Assembly (NCBI GenBank): GCA_947044365.1 | Contig: OX345636.1 | Location: 18,640,548-18,704,547, forward strand | Origin: Petrosia ficiformis | Taxonomy: Eukaryota; Porifera; Demospongiae; Haplosclerida; Petrosiidae | DNA: 64,000 bases | Direction: 5' to 3' | Shown here: one piece after another, positions 31,401 through 43,910 of the stretch | Numbering within the stretch: the first letter of the stretch is position 1 | Layout: every line of letters starts with the position of its first letter | Made by a program: the position numbers and the translations under genes | The notes under the pieces: generated by a model | Seen by the model: only the letters and a program-made list of their open reading frames with translations | What the model was told of the DNA's origin: nothing | The model's database searches: none

Positions 31401-34400
31401 CCAGCGCACCCTCACACACATCATTACCCTTCCTACTTCCTAGTTCCTACTAAAAACTTCTCTGTGACACTTATCTATTTTGTGATCCCAGCATATGAAA
31501 TGAATTATCACCTTTTATGTATTCCAATAGATGTTGAGATAAATACAGACACACATACTCTGTATGTTGTTGATATCACACTTACTAATTCTGGACTGAA
31601 ACATGTTAGTGATGTCATAGCTGTAGTAATACAGTACGCTAATCTTCTTAAAAATACTACATCTGATCAATGGCAACAGATATGGAATGACTTTGTTAGT
31701 ATTGCAGCAATTAATTTCAAACATACTCCTAAATCAGATGCTGATTCCTTTGTTTCGTAAGTACATTGTACCTGTACATTTACATGTACATGTACATGTA
31801 CACATTTTATTATAATTATACAATGTAATTTGTGAAATTCAGGCATGTTACATACATGTACAAGAAATGTTTACTTTAATTAAACTCTCCCCATCATAGT
31901 TTTTGATAAGTTTTGAAGCTGGGGCCAAATTGGCTCAACAATGATTAGTGTGTGTGTGTGCCATTGAGAATACATCTTGAGCCAACTAACTAAGAGTTAA
32001 TGCTGTTAGTGACAATATAATCATAAGTAACTGCGCCACTGGCCCAAAGAGAGAACTGTGCAGTGCCAAATAAGAAGCTCTTTGGGCCAATGGTTCGCCA
32101 TATGAGCTTTTATCAAAAACACTGCTCCCCATCGTTTTAAAGTTGTTTTTAGATGCCATATTTAACAAGTCTAGGTTTCATTTTTGGTGATAAGTTTCCT
32201 ATATGGTCCTATACATGTACAGTTTGCTTTTAGGCACAATTCATAGTGTATGCAGTGAAACCCCTCTATTGAGGACACGCTGAAATGAGGACACCCTGTA
32301 TTAAGGATACTTACAAATGTCCCAAACTGTGCTTTATAATATAAATTCACCCCTGAAATGAGGACACTCCTGTAATTAGGACACTTATATTTGTCCCAAT
32401 GCTGTCTGCAATAGAGGGGTTTCACTGTATATCATTAAAATTAATCTATCTTAAGTTTATTTCCTGTTGAGCTAATTTAATTTGGCCCATTGATCAAACC
32501 TAATTTTCTTCATTGCTTAATAGCTTGTGATTCTTTCAGTATGAACATCAGATATTTTCTCTTTTTTTAAGATGCATATCTATTTCTTTAGATCTTTATC
32601 CAGTACAATGAGAAATACACAGGACCCAGCAGATTTTCTTTCACCTCCTGAAAGATATGTTTTCGACTTCTCAGATTTTACAGAAACCCTATCTTGCATA
32701 TCTCCCTCCACACCAATCATCTTTCTTGGTTCTAAAAACTTATCTGACACTAGCAACTTTAATCAAGACAGTTCAACTCTTCTGCCCCTCCCACAAATGC
32801 TATCTAAAACTGAACCTATTTATGGAACTGTGTATGAGGTACATGTACATAGTACATACATATACATGTACATGTACATACATGTACATGTACATAGTAC
32901 ATACATATACATGTATTAGTTATATTGTGTATATGTGATTTTCCGTGTAGACATTTACTACAAACATTTTTGAACAAACGTTTACCTTTTGATCAGTTGG
33001 TATTCTACCATTTCATTTTGGTCAAGAAGTTAACAAACTTTGTTATCTTAATATCTGCACTTGCCAGAGATAAAACATCAGTAGCTTCTAGTAAAAGCAT
33101 TTTGAAGGTTGCATAATGTCATTTGTTCAAAATTGTTTTGTGGCATCTCCTCCCCCTCTGTATGAAAGTGCTATTGCTGTATATCCAACTATGTACAACC
33201 AGTGTGGGGTGAACCCTACCATATCTTTCAGGATATTGTACTAATCGAATTCTTTTTTTTAAAGGAAATCTCCATTAGTGAAGATTTAACTTCATACTGG
33301 AATCAATTTAAAGTATCACTCAGTATTCCTCCAACCAATCAATTCATTCCTCAAAATTTGGATATATTATCACCTCCTCAACCAACTCAAGATGTACCAA
33401 TAAGAGTAGATGATGGTTAGTTAGTTTTAGAACAGTTATGAAATTTGCTATTGCATGTAGGTACATGTATATCAGTGTTGTTTAGTTTGAAAATAATAAT
33501 TATTGATGAGTGGCTAGTTTCTCAAACTTTTAGTTCAGTTGTAGTTTAATTAACTAAGGTAATATTAGGCTTACTAGTTTTAGTAACTAAGTGCCCATTA
33601 TTGCCCAATTTCATGTACATTCCCCCAAAGTGTGTTAAGCAGTTATTAATCATATACAGAATTATACATGTGTAGCTGCCTTCCCATCATTCGCAATATC
33701 ATTTTGGCTTTACAAATTGGTTTAGTCTTTCAGTGTATTGAGTCCAACTTTCTTTTGACTCTACAGTCTACACCGTTTCTAAAAAGCGACATCCTCAAGA
33801 TCCAATCCTCGTCACCAAAGTACTTTAGAGTGATTTTTGTTTTAATGAGAAAATAACTAAAATCTAACCAGCTTATATACCAAACACATACAGACATATG
33901 ACTGACAAACAATATAATTACAGACACAGTTCTGTCTCTATAGTACAATAGTATACATTTACAATTGTCTGTATGTACAATAGTCCTCAGTTACTACAAT
34001 TGCTTAGATCAGTAAATGTATAAGTAATATAACAAGATAGATTTGGCAAAAAAAATATACAGGTACCTATGATTGCTTTTTAATGACCAATAATCAATCA
34101 ATCAATCATTGGTGATGACTTGCATGTATAGTTACTGGTTTTTTCATTCTTCTCACTTTGTAACACATCTTTGTAATGTATTTTTCAGTTACATTAGTGC
34201 TATTAATTGGCTACATTCATTTATATAACATGCCCATTAATTGACTAAGCCCCAATGGAATGACGTACATGTAACTTCCTTAACAACCTATACAATACAT
34301 ATGTGACCCAAACAAAATTAATACATAAATACAGTTCAAACCCGTGGGAAAGCAATCATAAAAATAGCCCTGAGGACCATAATAATTATATAATTATACA

Positions 34401-37400
34401 TGTATGTAATTTATGTGTAGGAAAAGTATATACATGTATATACATATATATACGTCATGTATGTACATGTAGCATATAATATGTTGGTAATCTGTTCTTT
34501 AATTACAGTTGAAGATGGAATGTCTGTATGGTGGCTACAAGATACTGTATTTAATGAACCAACACTGAATATATACTGTGACATCAATTCTCCTCAAACA
34601 AAATATTCCCTGTATGATCCTCAATGGTCAGGTATGATAAACTTATTAGCGTATAATACTCTGTTTAAACTTTGCTAAATTAATGTAATTATACCTAAAG
34701 GAAAGTATTTTCATTGTTAAAGGGTTAATAAATGCTATTATGGTACAAAAGTTAGCGAATCTACAAAATATTTGCTAACATTAACATATCCTTATAAGGT
34801 CATAAATCATTGCTAACCTGTAAATGCTCACTACATATATAGCATGCATAATTATCATTATACATGTACATGTACATACATGTAGTACCAGAGTGAGTTA
34901 TAACAGTGCTCCAGTGCTCATTTGAGCACCAAAATTAGCTAAAGGAGCACCAGATTTTGACATGACAATGCAGCTAGTTATACTGTGGTGAGCACTGGTG
35001 ACGGAATTGCTCACCAGATGTTGTAGGCTTATTTCCCGCCCTGGTACTTACATACATGTATATGTACATACTTACCAGAGTTTTTTCGAAATGTAGGGAG
35101 TCACAACCACACCCTTTTGGCAAACACTTCCACTGAACACACCTATTATAAACACCTTACATACATAAGCTGCATTGTACATGTCAAATTATTACTGTAT
35201 TTATTTCACCAAAGTGATGTATAAGCAATGCAAACATCTCAGAATTGCAAATATACATGGAGCTAAACATCAACCTTAATCATTAATATCTATTGTCTTA
35301 CTTCACTCATTGGATCACACATGCATACAGTGCACCTTCCCATGCAGTTAACTTTAGCTGCTTTTGCTCGATGTACATGTAGCTCCACCATTTACATGTA
35401 GTTGATTAAATTGCCATCACATAATTAGAAGTGTGTCAGTACTCCCACTTCTGTTTTCGGAATTTTTGACTGTGCATCTGCTATGCTAACACATACATAC
35501 GTATTTACAAATACATGATAGAAAATACAATAATGGCTGAAACAGGAGGTGTACATGTATGTACATGCATGTAACTTATGTAATAAAATTTATTCATGAA
35601 TTAGGTCATATATACTTTCTATCTCTTCAATAGCTCTTACATCTTTGTACTCTACTGTGGTCCAAACAAACCTGATATCAGAGCTCTATCCTGCCTCTCT
35701 TGTTGGGTACTCTTATAATATATTTAGAACTGCTCATGGTGTACGTTTGACAATTTCTGGATATAGTGATGAAACTGTGATTAAAACATTCATTAAAATT
35801 ATCTCTAATGGTATGTTGTGAATGATGAAGTATGTATATGCATGTACATTATACAATTATTGTATATACATTAGTACATTTGTACATGTGTATGTGTAGT
35901 TGTGTACAGTAACATACTATGCACTTTGCTATTAATAATAAATGAATAATAGATTTTATTTTGTAGATATAATAATTATCATTGTTTTATGGTTTCATAG
36001 GACTACACAATGAAACAATATTGAAGGATGAGGGTATGTTTTCACTTGCTCTTGAATCTCTCATTAATAGTTATGCTAACTATAATTACACTGCTCTACC
36101 ATATCGGTATACTTATGACTACATCCAAAGGTAATGTTAGTAAAGTGTAATTAATTTGTTAACAGATCGAACGAAAATTTATCATCTAAAGAAAGATATT
36201 TTGATTAATAAATACTCTTTTTTTTGTACAAGAGACCTTTGAAAATTGGTGTTGAGGAAGATAAATCAATACTTTTCTTAGATACCAAATTTTGTTGCGT
36301 TACTCTGCCAAATGGTCACCATTTAAATTACAATGTAATACACATTTGATTGAAATTATTTTTCAAATGGTCACTTTTCATCACAATTAAAATGGATTGA
36401 TGATGAATTATATCCTCACCAATCAGGTTGATTTAATTTAATTTAATTCATACTTTCTTAATAAGCTTTCCTAAATTGTTCAGTTGTTACCTTAGTGAAA
36501 ATATACATGTACACGTACATGTACTCATAAATACTATAATTGATGGAGTGATGTCCAAGATTGCCATCAAAGTCTAAGATTACTTTGATACTGATTGAAC
36601 CCTAACCCTACCCTAAAAATGAACCATAAATTATAATGATATTCATGAGATTTTGATGGCAATGTTAGACATAAATACCATTTCAGTATTAATGCATGCC
36701 AAACATAGAGATCTACCATTAAATAATTATTATATATTTATAATAACTTTCCTCTTACTCTAGTCTTGTGATGGAACGTCCATCCTGGCATAACTGGCAG
36801 ATACTACATGCACTGCGGAATAACAGTGTTACAACTGATCTTCTATTCAATCATGTACAAACACTACTTGCTGATATGTCATCACTACTTTGTTTTGTTC
36901 ATGGAAATGCTAATAGATCACAGGTACATGTTTTAGTCAACAACAAAAATTATCAAAATTTTATAGTCACACACAGCACTGTATATGTAATATATATATA
37001 TATAGCTCATTGCAGTTAAATATATACATGTATGTACATGTACATGTATAGTCAGTTCACATTCACGATGTCCTAAAAATTATGATGTGATGACTTTATA
37101 TGTAATATAATGTATAGTTTAATGTCCTAAGGTTAATACATGATTATACTGTAACTTGTAGATTGAAATTTGACATACAAAAGGAAGGACTATTATATGA
37201 AAATGGTGCAGGCAAAAAGATTGTTGGACATTTCAAACTAAAAGTTATGAACATTTTTCTGAGGTCATGGTTGAACGTGAATGACCTTTAGTAAAGTTGT
37301 GCATTTCTCGCTTTCAAAATGTCTTTAATTTTAATTGCTTTCATGATGTTAATTATGTAACAAATAATTATAGAAGTACTGTATATATCACGGGTACTTA

Positions 37401-38760
37401 TAAAACCAGGAACGGAACAGAACCAGGAATGGAACGGCCGGAACTATAGTCTCACATATCCCAGACCCTCCCACTTACTCGTGTACTACTGTTTATTAAT
37501 ATGTTTTGTAGTTTATAATTACCTGTTGTCAAACTTTGTTAGTTGTGGTGGTGGTGGTATAATAATAATTATAAAATGATATTGTTTGTGTGTGTGCAGT
37601 ACTGATACACTTACCATAGGTCTATTTCGCACGCTTCATCGTCACTAACAATCACACATTCTTCCTCATCTTCCTTTTTAAATTTCTTCTTCACTAGCTG
37701 GACTAAGTTGATTTGTTGTAGACAGCCATCAGTCATACCACGAGCAGTTATTTTATTAACTATTAACAACTATTATTAATTTATTAAAATTAAAGTTCCA
37801 TTCCGTTCCTGGTTTCGTTCCGTTCCTGGTTTTATAAGTACCCATATGATATATCACTGGTAAAATCCAAATAATGTCTTAGTTATGTTTACTAATAGTA
37901 TTATAATGATATTATGAATATCCTCTCCTCTCTCAGGCTGTAGAATATACTAAATTAATTTATGAAACTATTTCAAGCTCATCTACTGATCCTAAAGGAC
38001 AATATTACACAAAAAGATTGTCATTGTCTCCTGGTAACTATAGTGTCATTGTTCCCACTCTCAATCCTCATGATACAAACTCTGTGATAAATGTTCTATT
38101 TCAGGTACATGTACATGTAAATGAATATATCTATAGTGTCAATAGATTTTTACATGTATATACACATAGACATGAGCAGACAGATTGCAAAACCAATAGA
38201 GATACATGTATATTAGGCTGCAGTGAATATTCAATTACTTGTAGTAATTTTGGTATCTAGATGTATATAATTATACTACATATTTTCTGTAATAAAAACA
38301 AGTGTATATACACATGTATATAGAGAAAAAAAACATCCCTATATTTGCTTTGTGATGACTATGTATTAAGCATTGCTGATGGCACTAGTGTTTCTACCTT
38401 TCTGTGCACTCGAAAGCTGGGGCCTGAAGAAGTAAGTGTAAGCCTGATTGCAGTCTAAATACACACATCTTTGATGAACTGACTGAAGTACTCCTTCAAG
38501 GTTCTAAATGACGACTTCCTCGTGTCTGATACTCAACAACTTATCATACTTGTTAAAGATTCTTGCATAATATTTATACTGTATATACAACAGTTATTAG
38601 CAGTTTTACATCCTTTCTGAAGCTTCCTCACTAATCCTCGGCTGCTCTGTAGCTCAAACGCCGGTTCTTTTACGTGCCACGCCCATTAATTGACCGAGCC
38701 CCCGGGAATGATGCAACTTCCTTAACTACGTATACAACGCATAGTCGCGCAAGTGACACA

Positions 38761-38803
<43 letters not shown>

Positions 38804-41800
38804 TAAACCCCGTGGAAAGCAATTATAGGGATAGCCCTACGGGCCATAATAAATGTTTTAGAGCTTTTATGGCTTGCTATGTATAAGCAAGCCACAAAAA
38901 TTCTAAAACATTCATTACATACATGTAGGTAATATACATTGTATGTCATAGCTATGAAAGCACTGATGCTAGCTATTACACATTGGTGGAAGATTGGGTA
39001 TATACATACAGATGTATATCAGACATGGGGTCTATTACATTAAAAAGTAATATATTACATGTACAATAATTATTACTTGGAAATTATTTCTATTGCTATT
39101 ACTATTACATGGACAAATAGAACCATTGTAATATATTATATTACTATTACTTGAGATATCTATTACTATTACTATTACACGGACAAATAGAACCATTGTA
39201 ATATATTATATTACCATTACTTGAGATATTTTATATTACTACATGTAATACTATTACTTAAAATGTTATGCCAATTACCTTAGGGCATGTATTAAAAACG
39301 GCTGTTAATTTTAGCGTTTTGGCAATAGAAAGAATTTAGAGGGTTTTATATTTAGCAAATTTCACTTATAATTAAAATTTATTATAACATGAATATCAGT
39401 CAACAACAATATTAATGCCACAAATTATTTTAAGTTAATATAATAATAAAAACACGCTTGCCATGGAGGAATACAAGAAACTCGTGAGTACTAGTTATGT
39501 AGAGCCAACGAATGGCAGTTTCCCTGATGCTACTAATGAAATTTTAGAGCAACGGAAGTCACGTTCTGACAATGAAGATATGAACTTTGAAGAATCATCC
39601 ACAGACACAGAAGATGAAGACTGTTAAAAATTAATTAACTATTAGTAATTATTTTTAAATGATTAATTAATTTTAACGAGTCCTTAAATTAGCGATTCAA
39701 GCACAACTGGCTAAATTCGCTAAATTTACCTGCCGTTTTTAATACATGCCCTAAGGTATAACAGTATTATATTACAATTACTATTACATGCCAGGTATAT
39801 CAGCTGAGGTATTGCATATAACAAAAACTTGTTTATTTTAAAGCTAAACCAAATGTGCATTACACTTGATGATCAATAGTTTCTCAAACTTTTTGTTTGT
39901 AAGTCTGCATCTTTTAGGCCTAAAAATTTTCCCTCCAATACTGAAGAGTCTTGAACAGGGCCCAACGATGCTGGAATAGCCAAACACATGACACATGTAC
40001 ATGTAGTAGTGATAATTATCAATCAGAGCACTATTACATTGTGTAATTTCTATTACAATTACTATTACAGAAGAGTCTTTGCCTATTACTATTGCTATTA
40101 CATTGCCTATCTATTACTATTACTATTACTATTAAACTGTATCAAGTAATCTTTACTATTACTATTACTAATACATATTACTATTACCCCATGTCTGATG
40201 TACATGTATATATAATATAATTATATATCAGAGAGTATGGTAGTACTCTCTATGTAAAGATGGCACTAAAAAAATGGCTCCCCATACATTTCAATTGCAA
40301 GCGGTAAACTGGACTCTCTGCTAATATATACAGATAAGTTAAAATATTCATATAACTTTTGATATAAGTAATTTTATGTCTTAATACCTTTTAGATGGCC
40401 AGAGATTGTGTTAAAGTAGAGAGCTGGCGAGTAGTAAAACTGGCAAATTCTTCATATTATTATTCACTATAATTATTCACCATAAAAATACAATTCTACG
40501 TTTCTGGAGCTATTAAAGTAGTTTTAGCACAAATAAAAAATTATTTGAAGTTAAATTCCAGGAACAATCATTGTACTGCTTTGTTTCTTGACGTAGACAA
40601 CGAATACTTTCAGCCACTACAGTAACCTACTTACGATAGGATGCCATTTGTAATAGACCACACCCATTAATTAAGATAAATTGGATATTATAATAATGTA
40701 TTGAATATTTACATAGCTGGTACAATTCCACATAACAACCGTACATAAGTATATATAACTACAGTAAAGGCAAAACACAAAGAAGCAGTACTTATGTACT
40801 GTTGTTATGTGGAAGTTGTGTTTAATTTTTTTTGCTAAGGTACCATCCCATTCTTGTTCCTGTGCTTATTCGGTTGTGATATATATCCCTACATACTCTT
40901 TCATTTTAAAAATGCTTATTTATTATACATGTATATATACATGTATAAATTATATATATCACTGGAATATTTCCCTGTGTATAGCAAGCAAATATTAGTT
41001 TAGTATAGAAGGGAATACCAAACAGCACTATTCATAATTCTCTTCAGCCCTAATATGTCACAAACTCACATAATTGAAAGGCTACAAGCCAGAGAGGTCT
41101 AACTCACAAAACACTAAAAAACACCCTAAAAATGTGTTTCAGGAACAGAGAAAAATCTAAGAACTCAAAAAATCCCCTATTTTCATTGTGATATACCCAC
41201 ATTTTAATACATTTGTATACAGTAAGAACTATTTCCAGTATTTAATTTTGGGATAGTCTATTCTGGCTCTGAGATCTTCAATAATTATTATACATAATTA
41301 CATATTCATTAATTTTATACAATGTAGATTGGTTGTGAGTGTGAACTAGAAGGAAAAGTATGTTCATCATCATCTCTAAAGACTGCAGCACTTGCTAGTA
41401 TATTAAATCTTCAAATGAAGGTGAATAGAATGACTGTAAACAATTACCATTCTTGCATTTCATGTATGTCATACATTTTAAACTATAAAACTGACTTCAT
41501 CTTCAAGAAAGGATCATGCTACACATTATGACCTTGTTTTTAAATATAGTTTTGAGCAAAGATTAGATGTAAAGTTTTATATGGCCCGTAGGGCCATCCT
41601 TAATAATTGCTTTCCACGGGGTTTAATGTATATAACTATATATGTATGTGGCCACTTGTGCGAGTATGCGTTATATATGTAGTTAAGGAAGTTTTGCCAT
41701 GTCGCCAGGGGGCTCAGTCAAGTAATGGGCATGGTGCGTAAACAAATGCGCGCCTGCACTACAGACCAGCAGGAGAATGTAAACTAGCATAGAAACAGTA

Positions 41801-43163
41801 TTAAGGTGATACAAGAATCAACAAGTAAGTATAATAAGTTGTTGAGTTTCAGACTTGAGGAAGTAATCACTTAGAACCTTGAAAGAATTACACTTACTTC
41901 TTCAGGCCCCAGTTTTCAAGTACACAGAAAGGTAGAGACACTATGATAGTGCCATCAGCAATAATTGATACATAGTCATCGCAAAGAAATTATAGGGATA
42001 CTTTTTTCTCAATATATCTTGTTTAAGTAGTATAGTACCTTGACTAACTGTTGTGCAACTCTTAGCCCACTGTTATACATGTAGTTTGTGTAGGAGTACC
42101 CCCTATAAAATGTTCTGTACACCATTTTCATTCCAATTAAAACGTTTATCTTAATTAAATAAGCATTTTCACTAAATCTAATTTTGACGAATTGAAGCAC
42201 CCATAACTAAGTCGCTTTGCAAAACCAATACACCAGCATGAAGCTGATGATGCATATAAGTTTAATAAAATACAATTTGAAATTTTGTTACTTTTGATTC
42301 CTTTTTGCTATCATTCTTGGCTACATACATGTCACTCCTTTCCATCATATGCATTATATACATGTAAATATAATTATTTCATTATATAGCTCTGGGAAAA
42401 TCAGTAGTTTCATTACTGGATTCATTAAAATTTAAACAGAAGGTGCTACCTCACAAATTGAATGTTCTCTATTCTGTTGAATTTACACAAAACCAACAAA
42501 ATTTGATATAAATTTTGAGGGAGTTGCTTCATTAATTTAATAGTAAAAATCTGATTTTCCTAATGCTATTAACGTGGCGAGATACTACATACATGTAATT
42601 ATAATGAAATGTTTTTTCTGTAGCAATCTTGTTTTGATGTATTACGAACACAACAGCAACTAGGATATGTGGCTTACTGTACACATCGTGTGAATGAAGG
42701 CATAGGATCATTTCAAGTTCTGGTACAAAGTGGTACACAAAATGCTTCCCTTGTTTTGGATCGTATCAATGAATTTTTATCTGTCTATAAAAATGATTTG
42801 ACGACTTTTTTGTCAAATCGGTCAAATTTTGAGAACTTAAAGGCTGTTTATCGTGACATTGTGCTAAAAAAAGACATCACACTTTCGGATGCAACTACAC
42901 GAAACTGGAACCAAATTAGCTCTGGACTACAACAGTTTAATTATGCACAACAGATTGTAAGTATAGCTGATTCCATTACTAGCGATCAGTTACTTCAGTT
43001 CTATGAATCGTCTATTCTTAATACTACTACTAGTAAGAAACTTGTTATTGCAGTTTATGGTTTTGACAAGAAGTCTTCTCTGGATGTTGTTTTTCAGAAC
43101 AATATTGACTTTACGCACTTAGATCCACATGCTACTGGATATCCACAAATACTTTTTAATTGA
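28406..43163 (+). CDS. IDE: Insulin-degrading enzyme-like M16 metalloprotease, membrane-anchored (13 exons, 1067 aa)
   Basis: Zinc peptidase of the inverzincin family that cleaves small amyloidogenic peptides. Exons: 28406-29269, 30378-30605, 31133-31229, 31531-31756, 32592-32838, 33265-33415, 34509-34631, 35634-35810, 36001-36130, 36764-36923, 37937-38104, 41328-41420, 42624-43163. All phases join (3204 nt). Zinc ligands are His149 and His153 in HFCEH, with catalytic Glu152 and third ligand Glu230 in VDAEHQKN, spaced exactly as in human IDE. NDAWRLWQL, GDEGHGSIL and the C-terminal RTQQQLGYVAY match IDE rather than nardilysin. Before the protease, residues 1-57 are acidic (EEEGSDDEDFD) and residues 58-84 form one hydrophobic span, predicting a type II membrane protein, unlike the soluble animal IDE. 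The exon 4 acceptor was chosen by family length; an upstream AG at 31491-31492 is an alternative. Confidence 0.95.
30829..30920 (+). tRNA. tRNA-like gene or tRNA pseudogene with GCAGAGT expansion
   Basis: Acceptor strands GCCTTGG/CTGAGGC pair with two wobbles. The D arm GCTC/GAGC encloses AGTTGGTAA (A box), and the T arm TGGG-TTCAAAT-CCCA contains the B box GGTTCAAATCC. Between D and T arms lie four GCAGAGT-type repeats instead of a normal anticodon arm plus variable region. A tRNA-Ser-like folding with anticodon AGA and a long variable arm is possible but weak. In IDE intron 2. Confidence 0.55.
32249..32429. mobile_element. pogo/Tigger-like MITE, copy 2
   Basis: GCAGTGAAACCCCTCTATTG at one end and AATAGAGGGGTTTCACTGTA at the other, with GAAATGAGGACAC repeats inside. 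Same family as 24588-24750. In IDE intron 4. Confidence 0.8.
34047..34390 (+). mobile_element. Dispersed repeat family A, copy 4 (internally deleted)
   Basis: CCTATGATTGCTTTTTAATG at the left, ATGCCCATTAATTGACTAAG in the middle and CCCGTGGGAAAGCAATCATA near the right. Strongly diverged. In IDE intron 6. Confidence 0.65.
36545..36672. mobile_element. MITE family G, copy 2
   Basis: ATGTCCAAGATTGCCATCAAA at one end and TTTTGATGGCAATGTTAGACAT at the other, inverted. Contains ATTGAACCCTAACCCTACCC. Inverted copy of 13331-13456. In IDE intron 9. Confidence 0.65.
37055..37283. mobile_element. MITE family F, copy 2
   Basis: Inverted relative of 22527-22765 (TGATGTGATGACTTTATATG, AGATTGAAATTTGACAT, CTGAGGTCATGGTTGAACG). 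In IDE intron 10. Confidence 0.65.
37391..37844. mobile_element. TIR element with tiny acidic ORF
   Basis: Inverted ends of about 35 bases: GGGTACTTATAAAACCAGGA and TCCTGGTTTTATAAGTACCC, both with CCAGGAACGGAAC repeats. The interior holds a 41-codon minus ORF at 37611-37736 (MTDGCLQQINLVQLVKKKF, then KKEDEEE...SDDEACEIDLW). Its last sense codons overlap ATG|GTAAGT, a good donor, so it may be a relic first exon of a transposase. In IDE intron 10. Confidence 0.75.
38290..38852 (+). mobile_element. Dispersed repeat family A, copy 5
   Basis: AAGTGTATATACACATGTATATAG then AGAAAAAAAACATCCCT at the left; GGGATAGCCCTACGGGCCAT at the right. Nearly collinear with copy 1 (4167-4693), including CTGATGGCACTAGTGTTTCT. 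A longer TA microsatellite accounts for most of the length difference. In IDE intron 11. Confidence 0.8.
39278..39758. mobile_element. TIR element nested in the hAT remnant, carrying a 54-codon ORF
   Basis: Symmetric ends ACCTTAGGGCATGTATTAAA and TTTAATACATGCCCTAAGGT; at least 26 bases match with one mismatch. Interior plus-strand ORF at 39463-39627 starts MEEYKKLVSTSYVEPTNG and ends in an acidic tail, DTEDEDC. Superfamily not assigned. Confidence 0.75.
39463..39627 (+). CDS. 54-aa acidic ORF inside the TIR element
   Basis: ATG to TAA without interruption: basic/polar N-terminal half, then NEDMNFEESSTDTEDEDC. Composition is unlike chance AT-rich sequence. No homology recognised. Could be the relic N-terminus of a transposase. 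Confidence 0.35.
   Translation: MEEYKKLVSTSYVEPTNGSFPDATNEILEQRKSRSDNEDMNFEESSTDTEDEDC
40726..40814. repeat. 89-bp hairpin with 26-base arms
   Basis: TTCCACATAACAACCGTACA at the left and TGTACTGTTGTTATGTGGAA at the right pair almost perfectly around a loop of about 37 bases. A related half (GTGGAAGTTGTTAATTCAAA, GCTAAGGAGCC) occurs at about 55612-55652. In IDE intron 11. Confidence 0.7.
41575..42027 (-). mobile_element. Dispersed repeat family A, copy 6
   Basis: TATATGGCCCGTAGGGCCAT at the left; ends near AATTATAGGGATACTTTTTTCT. Contains inverted CTGTGTACTTG and GTGCCATCAGCAATAATTG matching copies 1 and 5. In IDE intron 12. Confidence 0.8.
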
Positions 43164-43397
43164 AATGTATAGTTATTATATCCACATATATAGTAAGTAT
43201 AATTATTATTTTTGTTAGCTGAATAATTATAATTGTGGTCAGAATAATTATTATTACAGTATTGTTTATATAATTACAATATTTAAGATATCTTTGCAGT
43301 GTTAAGTGCTGTTTTTATATAGAGAAAAAAAAACATCCCTATGATTGCTTTACAAATTTAAGTGAAGATAAAAGTATCCCTATGACTGCTTTGTGGT

Positions 43398-43598
43398 TAG
43401 TCTCGCAAGCCAGACTCTCTGTTCCTTGAAAGCGAAGTTATTATTAAGCAAATTATTATTGGGTGTGGCTATAGTGGGCGAGGCCTCGAGGATACTCTTA
43501 ACTTTCCGTCACGTATCCCCGCCCACTATAGCCACACCCGTACCCGGACCCAATAATAATTTGCTTTCAAGGAACAGAGAGTCTGGCTCGCGAGACTA
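43398..43598. mobile_element. Palindromic element with 9-bp duplication CTTTGTGRT
   Basis: TAGTCTCGCAAGCCAGACTC at the left and its inverse GAGTCTGGCTCGCGAGACTA at the right. The inverted arms extend through CTCTGTTCCTTGAAAGC and, further in, GGGTGTGGCTATAGTGGGCG. Flanks CTTTGTGGT / CTTTGTGAT. Copy A2 keeps the uninterrupted site. A 9-bp duplication fits Mutator-like elements. Confidence 0.8.
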
Positions 43599-43910
43599 CT
43601 TTGTGATGTCCAGCATTGATAAAGTCAGCCATGATTACTAATCATGGCTGACTTTATCAAGCATGAAAGACAACAGCTTATTATAAGCTTAGTTATTATT
43701 TGATTATCTACTCTCCTGACCTTTCAAAGGACCTTGTAGAACTTCAGGAATATATTTCAGGCAGAATAGCTAACTATTAGTTCCAGTTTCTACGTAACCT
43801 ACTTAGCTACAGGCAGCTTTCTTTCTGCTGGTCTTTAGAGCTCGAGCGCACGTTCTTTTGCGCGCCACGCCCATTAATTGACCGAGCCCCCGGGAAGACG
43901 CAACTTCCTT

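Larger units (their letters stand above)
39020..40197. mobile_element. hAT transposon remnant with hATC-domain fragment
   Basis: Ends CAGACATGGGGT and, inverted, ACCCCATGTCTG. Flanks ATGTATAT (39012-39019) and ATGTACAT (40198-40205) are a 7/8-matching target duplication. On the minus strand at about 39871-39970 the peptide IVGPCSRLFSIGGK followed by RPKRCRLTNKKFEKL matches the C-terminal dimerisation domain of hAT transposases. Most of the rest is degraded ATTACT/AGTAAT simple repeat. A second TIR element (39278-39758) is inserted. In IDE intron 11. Confidence 0.82.

Noticed and set aside
35634..43163. Nardilysin instead of insulysin
   Set aside because: No long acidic insert in the protease domain, and NDAWRLWQL, HPF/YPF and RTQQQLGY match IDE.
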